A DNA stretch of 7,172 nucleotides from Lysobacteraceae bacterium (GTDB lineage Bacteria > Pseudomonadota > Gammaproteobacteria > Steroidobacterales > Steroidobacteraceae), in the NCBI GenBank assembly GCA_012516015.1, contig JAAYXG010000557.1, positions 1-7,172 on the forward strand. Direction: 5' to 3'. Shown here one piece after another: positions 5,724-7,172 of the stretch (within the stretch, counting starts at the first letter, position 1; each line of letters starts with the position of its first letter). The notes beneath the pieces are model-generated. The model saw only the letters and a list, made by a program, of their open reading frames with translations, had not been told where the DNA came from and did no database searches. Made by a program: the position numbers and the translations under genes.

Positions 5724-6902
5724 TCACGCGTTCGCGCGCGTCGGTTGTGCCGCGAGAATTTCTCCGGTGATCGGCATCGTGGGAAGGGTGAAATAGAAGA
5801 CGGCGCCTTCGCTCGGTTTCGCTTCGGCCCAAACGCGTCCGCCGTGTCGCTCCACGATGCGAGCGACTGTGGCAAGGCCGATTCCCGAGCCTTCGAATTC
5901 GGCGGCGCTGTGTAAGCGGTGGAAAGGCCGAAACAACTTCTGCGCGTGCGCCATATCGAATCCGGCACCATTGTCTCGTACATACAAGGTTGCCATGGGG
6001 CCGAGAGCGGCCCCGCCGAGCTCGATTCGCGCCGAATCCGTCTTGCACGTGAACTTCCAGGAATTTTCCAGGAGATTGCGCAGCAGGTCGCCGATGAGCC
6101 GGCGATCCCCGTGCACGTGCAGGTCCGCCTGAATGCTGACCTCCACGATGCGGTGAGGCTCGCTCTGGCGCAGATCGTGGATGATCGAGTGCGCAAGCGC
6201 GCTCGCGTCGATCATTTCGCGATGCAGGGTATGCCGCGAGATCCGCGACAGCGCGAGCAGCGCATCGATGAGGTCGGACATCTGCTTGACGCTCGTCTGA
6301 ATCTTCGTGAGGCGTCGGCGCTGCTCGTCGCTTGCATTCGGCATCGAGATTTCGAGCAGTCCCGCCTGACCGGCGATCGTCGTGAGCGGAGAGCGCAGGT
6401 CGTGCGACACCGATGCCGTGAACGCCTCGAGCTCGCGATTCGCGCGTGCCAGCATCTCGTTCGCGTACCGGAGCTGCCGCTGGCTCGGCATGCTCAAGAC
6501 GTCCGGCAGCGATCGCCATAGGAGCACTGCGGTCGGAACGGCAAGGATCGCGGTGATGACCTTGAGAATGGCTTCGAGCCAAAACGCCGTGTACCAGAGA
6601 TTGAGGGCGCTCATCACGTGCATGATTCCGTTCGCGAGCAGGAACGCGCCGAAGCAGAGCACCACCGATCGGAACCTGAGCTCGCGGCGGCGGCGCGCGA
6701 CGAGAAAGAGCAGGATCGGGACGGCGAAATACGCGAGCGCGATGATGAGATCCGCGACGGATTGCATCCACACCAACTCGGGTCGCCACGAATAGGAGTG
6801 GCCGTAGGGAAGGAAGGAATCCCCTGCCGTTGTGATCATTTGAAGCGCAGGCATGCGCACAGGATAGAAGGCATGACACGAACCGCATAGGGTCAACGTC
6901 AT
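5724..6902 (-). CDS. Membrane histidine kinase with ethylene-receptor-like N-terminal domain
   Basis: A 392-residue sensor kinase. Residues about 45-130 form three membrane helices that align without gaps to the ethylene-binding domain of ETR1 and bacterial relatives: Asp51, Tyr58, Pro62 and His95 match ETR1 Asp25, Tyr32, Pro36 and His69. Asn91 stands where ETR1 has copper-ligand Cys65 (GAFLLANGIMH). There is no GAF domain; a short linker leads to the HisKA domain with phospho-acceptor His167 (SVSHDLRSPL), then HATPase motifs: N box with Asn280, DNGAGF (310-315), LFRPFHRLH, and GSGIGL (338-343). The kinase core looks active. No receiver or response regulator is present. The start is uncertain: ATGs at 6902, 6854 and 6839 all lack a good Shine-Dalgarno; only the first has a weak GGGGA about 12 nt upstream. 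Homologue length would suit 6854 or 6839 equally well. Confidence 0.9.
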   Translation of the reverse strand: MTLTLCGSCHAFYPVRMPALQMITTAGDSFLPYGHSYSWRPELVWMQSVADLIIALAYFAVPILLFLVARRRRELRFRSVVLCFGAFLLANGIMHVMSALNLWYTAFWLEAILKVITAILAVPTAVLLWRSLPDVLSMPSQRQLRYANEMLARANRELEAFTASVSHDLRSPLTTIAGQAGLLEISMPNASDEQRRRLTKIQTSVKQMSDLIDALLALSRISRHTLHREMIDASALAHSIIHDLRQSEPHRIVEVSIQADLHVHGDRRLIGDLLRNLLENSWKFTCKTDSARIELGGAALGPMATLYVRDNGAGFDMAHAQKLFRPFHRLHSAAEFEGSGIGLATVARIVERHGGRVWAEAKPSEGAVFYFTLPTMPITGEILAAQPTRANA

Positions 6903-7172
6903 GCAATGACCATTTCCCCGCCTGGAGCGACGCTCCGGCAGTTGCGCTCCGCAGTCTACCCGGGGGTGACTCGGGGCGGCGCGTCTCCTTTGCGTGCGAA
7001 AGAGCCGAGGGAGTTGCGGCTCGAGCGGCAGTCTCGCGATTCTTGGACTGCTCCCACCGTTGATTGAGCATAGGCCCGAATAGTGGAATCGGTCTCGATT
7101 TTCGGACGAAGCAACTGGGGGCGCGGCGATAATCTATTGCAAAGCCGATCGCCGAGTCGTATAGTCTCGTTC
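6903..7172 (-). other. Non-coding leader upstream of the kinase
   Basis: I see no credible gene here. On the minus strand there is a 6-bp stem, GAGCCG with CGGCTC (7002-7007 with 7017-7022, 9-nt loop), followed by TTT, a weak terminator-like structure that might end an operon lying outside the window. Closer to the kinase is a compact hairpin (6922-6928 with 6932-6938, 3-nt loop, one G-U pair), about 20 nt before the outermost start codon. AAAGGAG at about 6986-6992 looks like a ribosome site but no start codon follows at a usable distance. No clear -35/-10 pair was found. Confidence 0.4.

Noticed and set aside
6873..6887. A CGSCH (CxxCH) heme-c motif at residues 6-10 of the kinase when the outermost ATG is used
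   Set aside because: It exists only if translation starts at 6902, lies before the usual start of this domain family, and has no signal sequence before it. Probably chance in untranslated or weakly constrained DNA.
5659..7071. A 470-codon minus-strand frame overlapping the kinase in another reading frame
   Set aside because: Most of it overlaps the well-supported kinase and its residues are Arg/Ala/Ser-rich with no motif; it is a shadow frame.
7151..7168. A TATACGACTC stretch on the minus strand resembling part of a T7 phage promoter
   Set aside because: Only a partial match, with no phage genes or other promoter copies nearby; a chance similarity.

Overview
The window is GC-rich bacterial DNA, roughly 60% by eye. 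It is fully packed on the minus strand with six convincing genes and no convincing plus-strand gene. A TolC-docking type of export adaptor, MacB/LolCE-like permeases and a LolD-like ATPase indicate a diderm (Gram-negative-type) bacterium. Gene style and the heptamer repeats suggest a soil or environmental lineage such as Acidobacteriota or Eremiobacterota. That placement is a guess; nothing here fixes the phylum.

Layout, in the direction of transcription (high to low coordinates): a non-coding leader with two small hairpins (6903-7172); a membrane histidine kinase whose N-terminus looks like the ethylene-binding domain of plant and cyanobacterial ethylene receptors (5724-6902); a 165-bp spacer with hairpins (5559-5723); a four-gene exporter operon of membrane-fusion adaptor, ABC ATPase, permease and permease (5558 down to 1159, gaps of only 24-49 nt); a 154-bp repeat-filled spacer; an Fpg/Nei-family DNA glycosylase (105-1004); and a second repeat-filled spacer (1-104).

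The exporter genes form one machine. The ATPase and the two FtsX/MacB-type permeases would make the inner-membrane motor, and the adaptor would bridge to a TolC-like outer-membrane channel encoded elsewhere. The substrate cannot be read from sequence. The kinase has no response regulator beside it in this window, so a regulatory link to the exporter is only a possibility.

The two most unusual features are these. (1) The ethylene-receptor-like sensor keeps every other key position I can align (Asp, Tyr, Pro, His), but the copper-ligand cysteine is replaced by asparagine. (2) The glycosylase gene is bracketed by two pairs of inverted, degenerate tandem arrays. Both have a 7-bp period but unrelated unit sequences (GTGTAAC-like and GGGGCTT-like), and both can fold into long hairpins; one of them includes the glycosylase stop codon.
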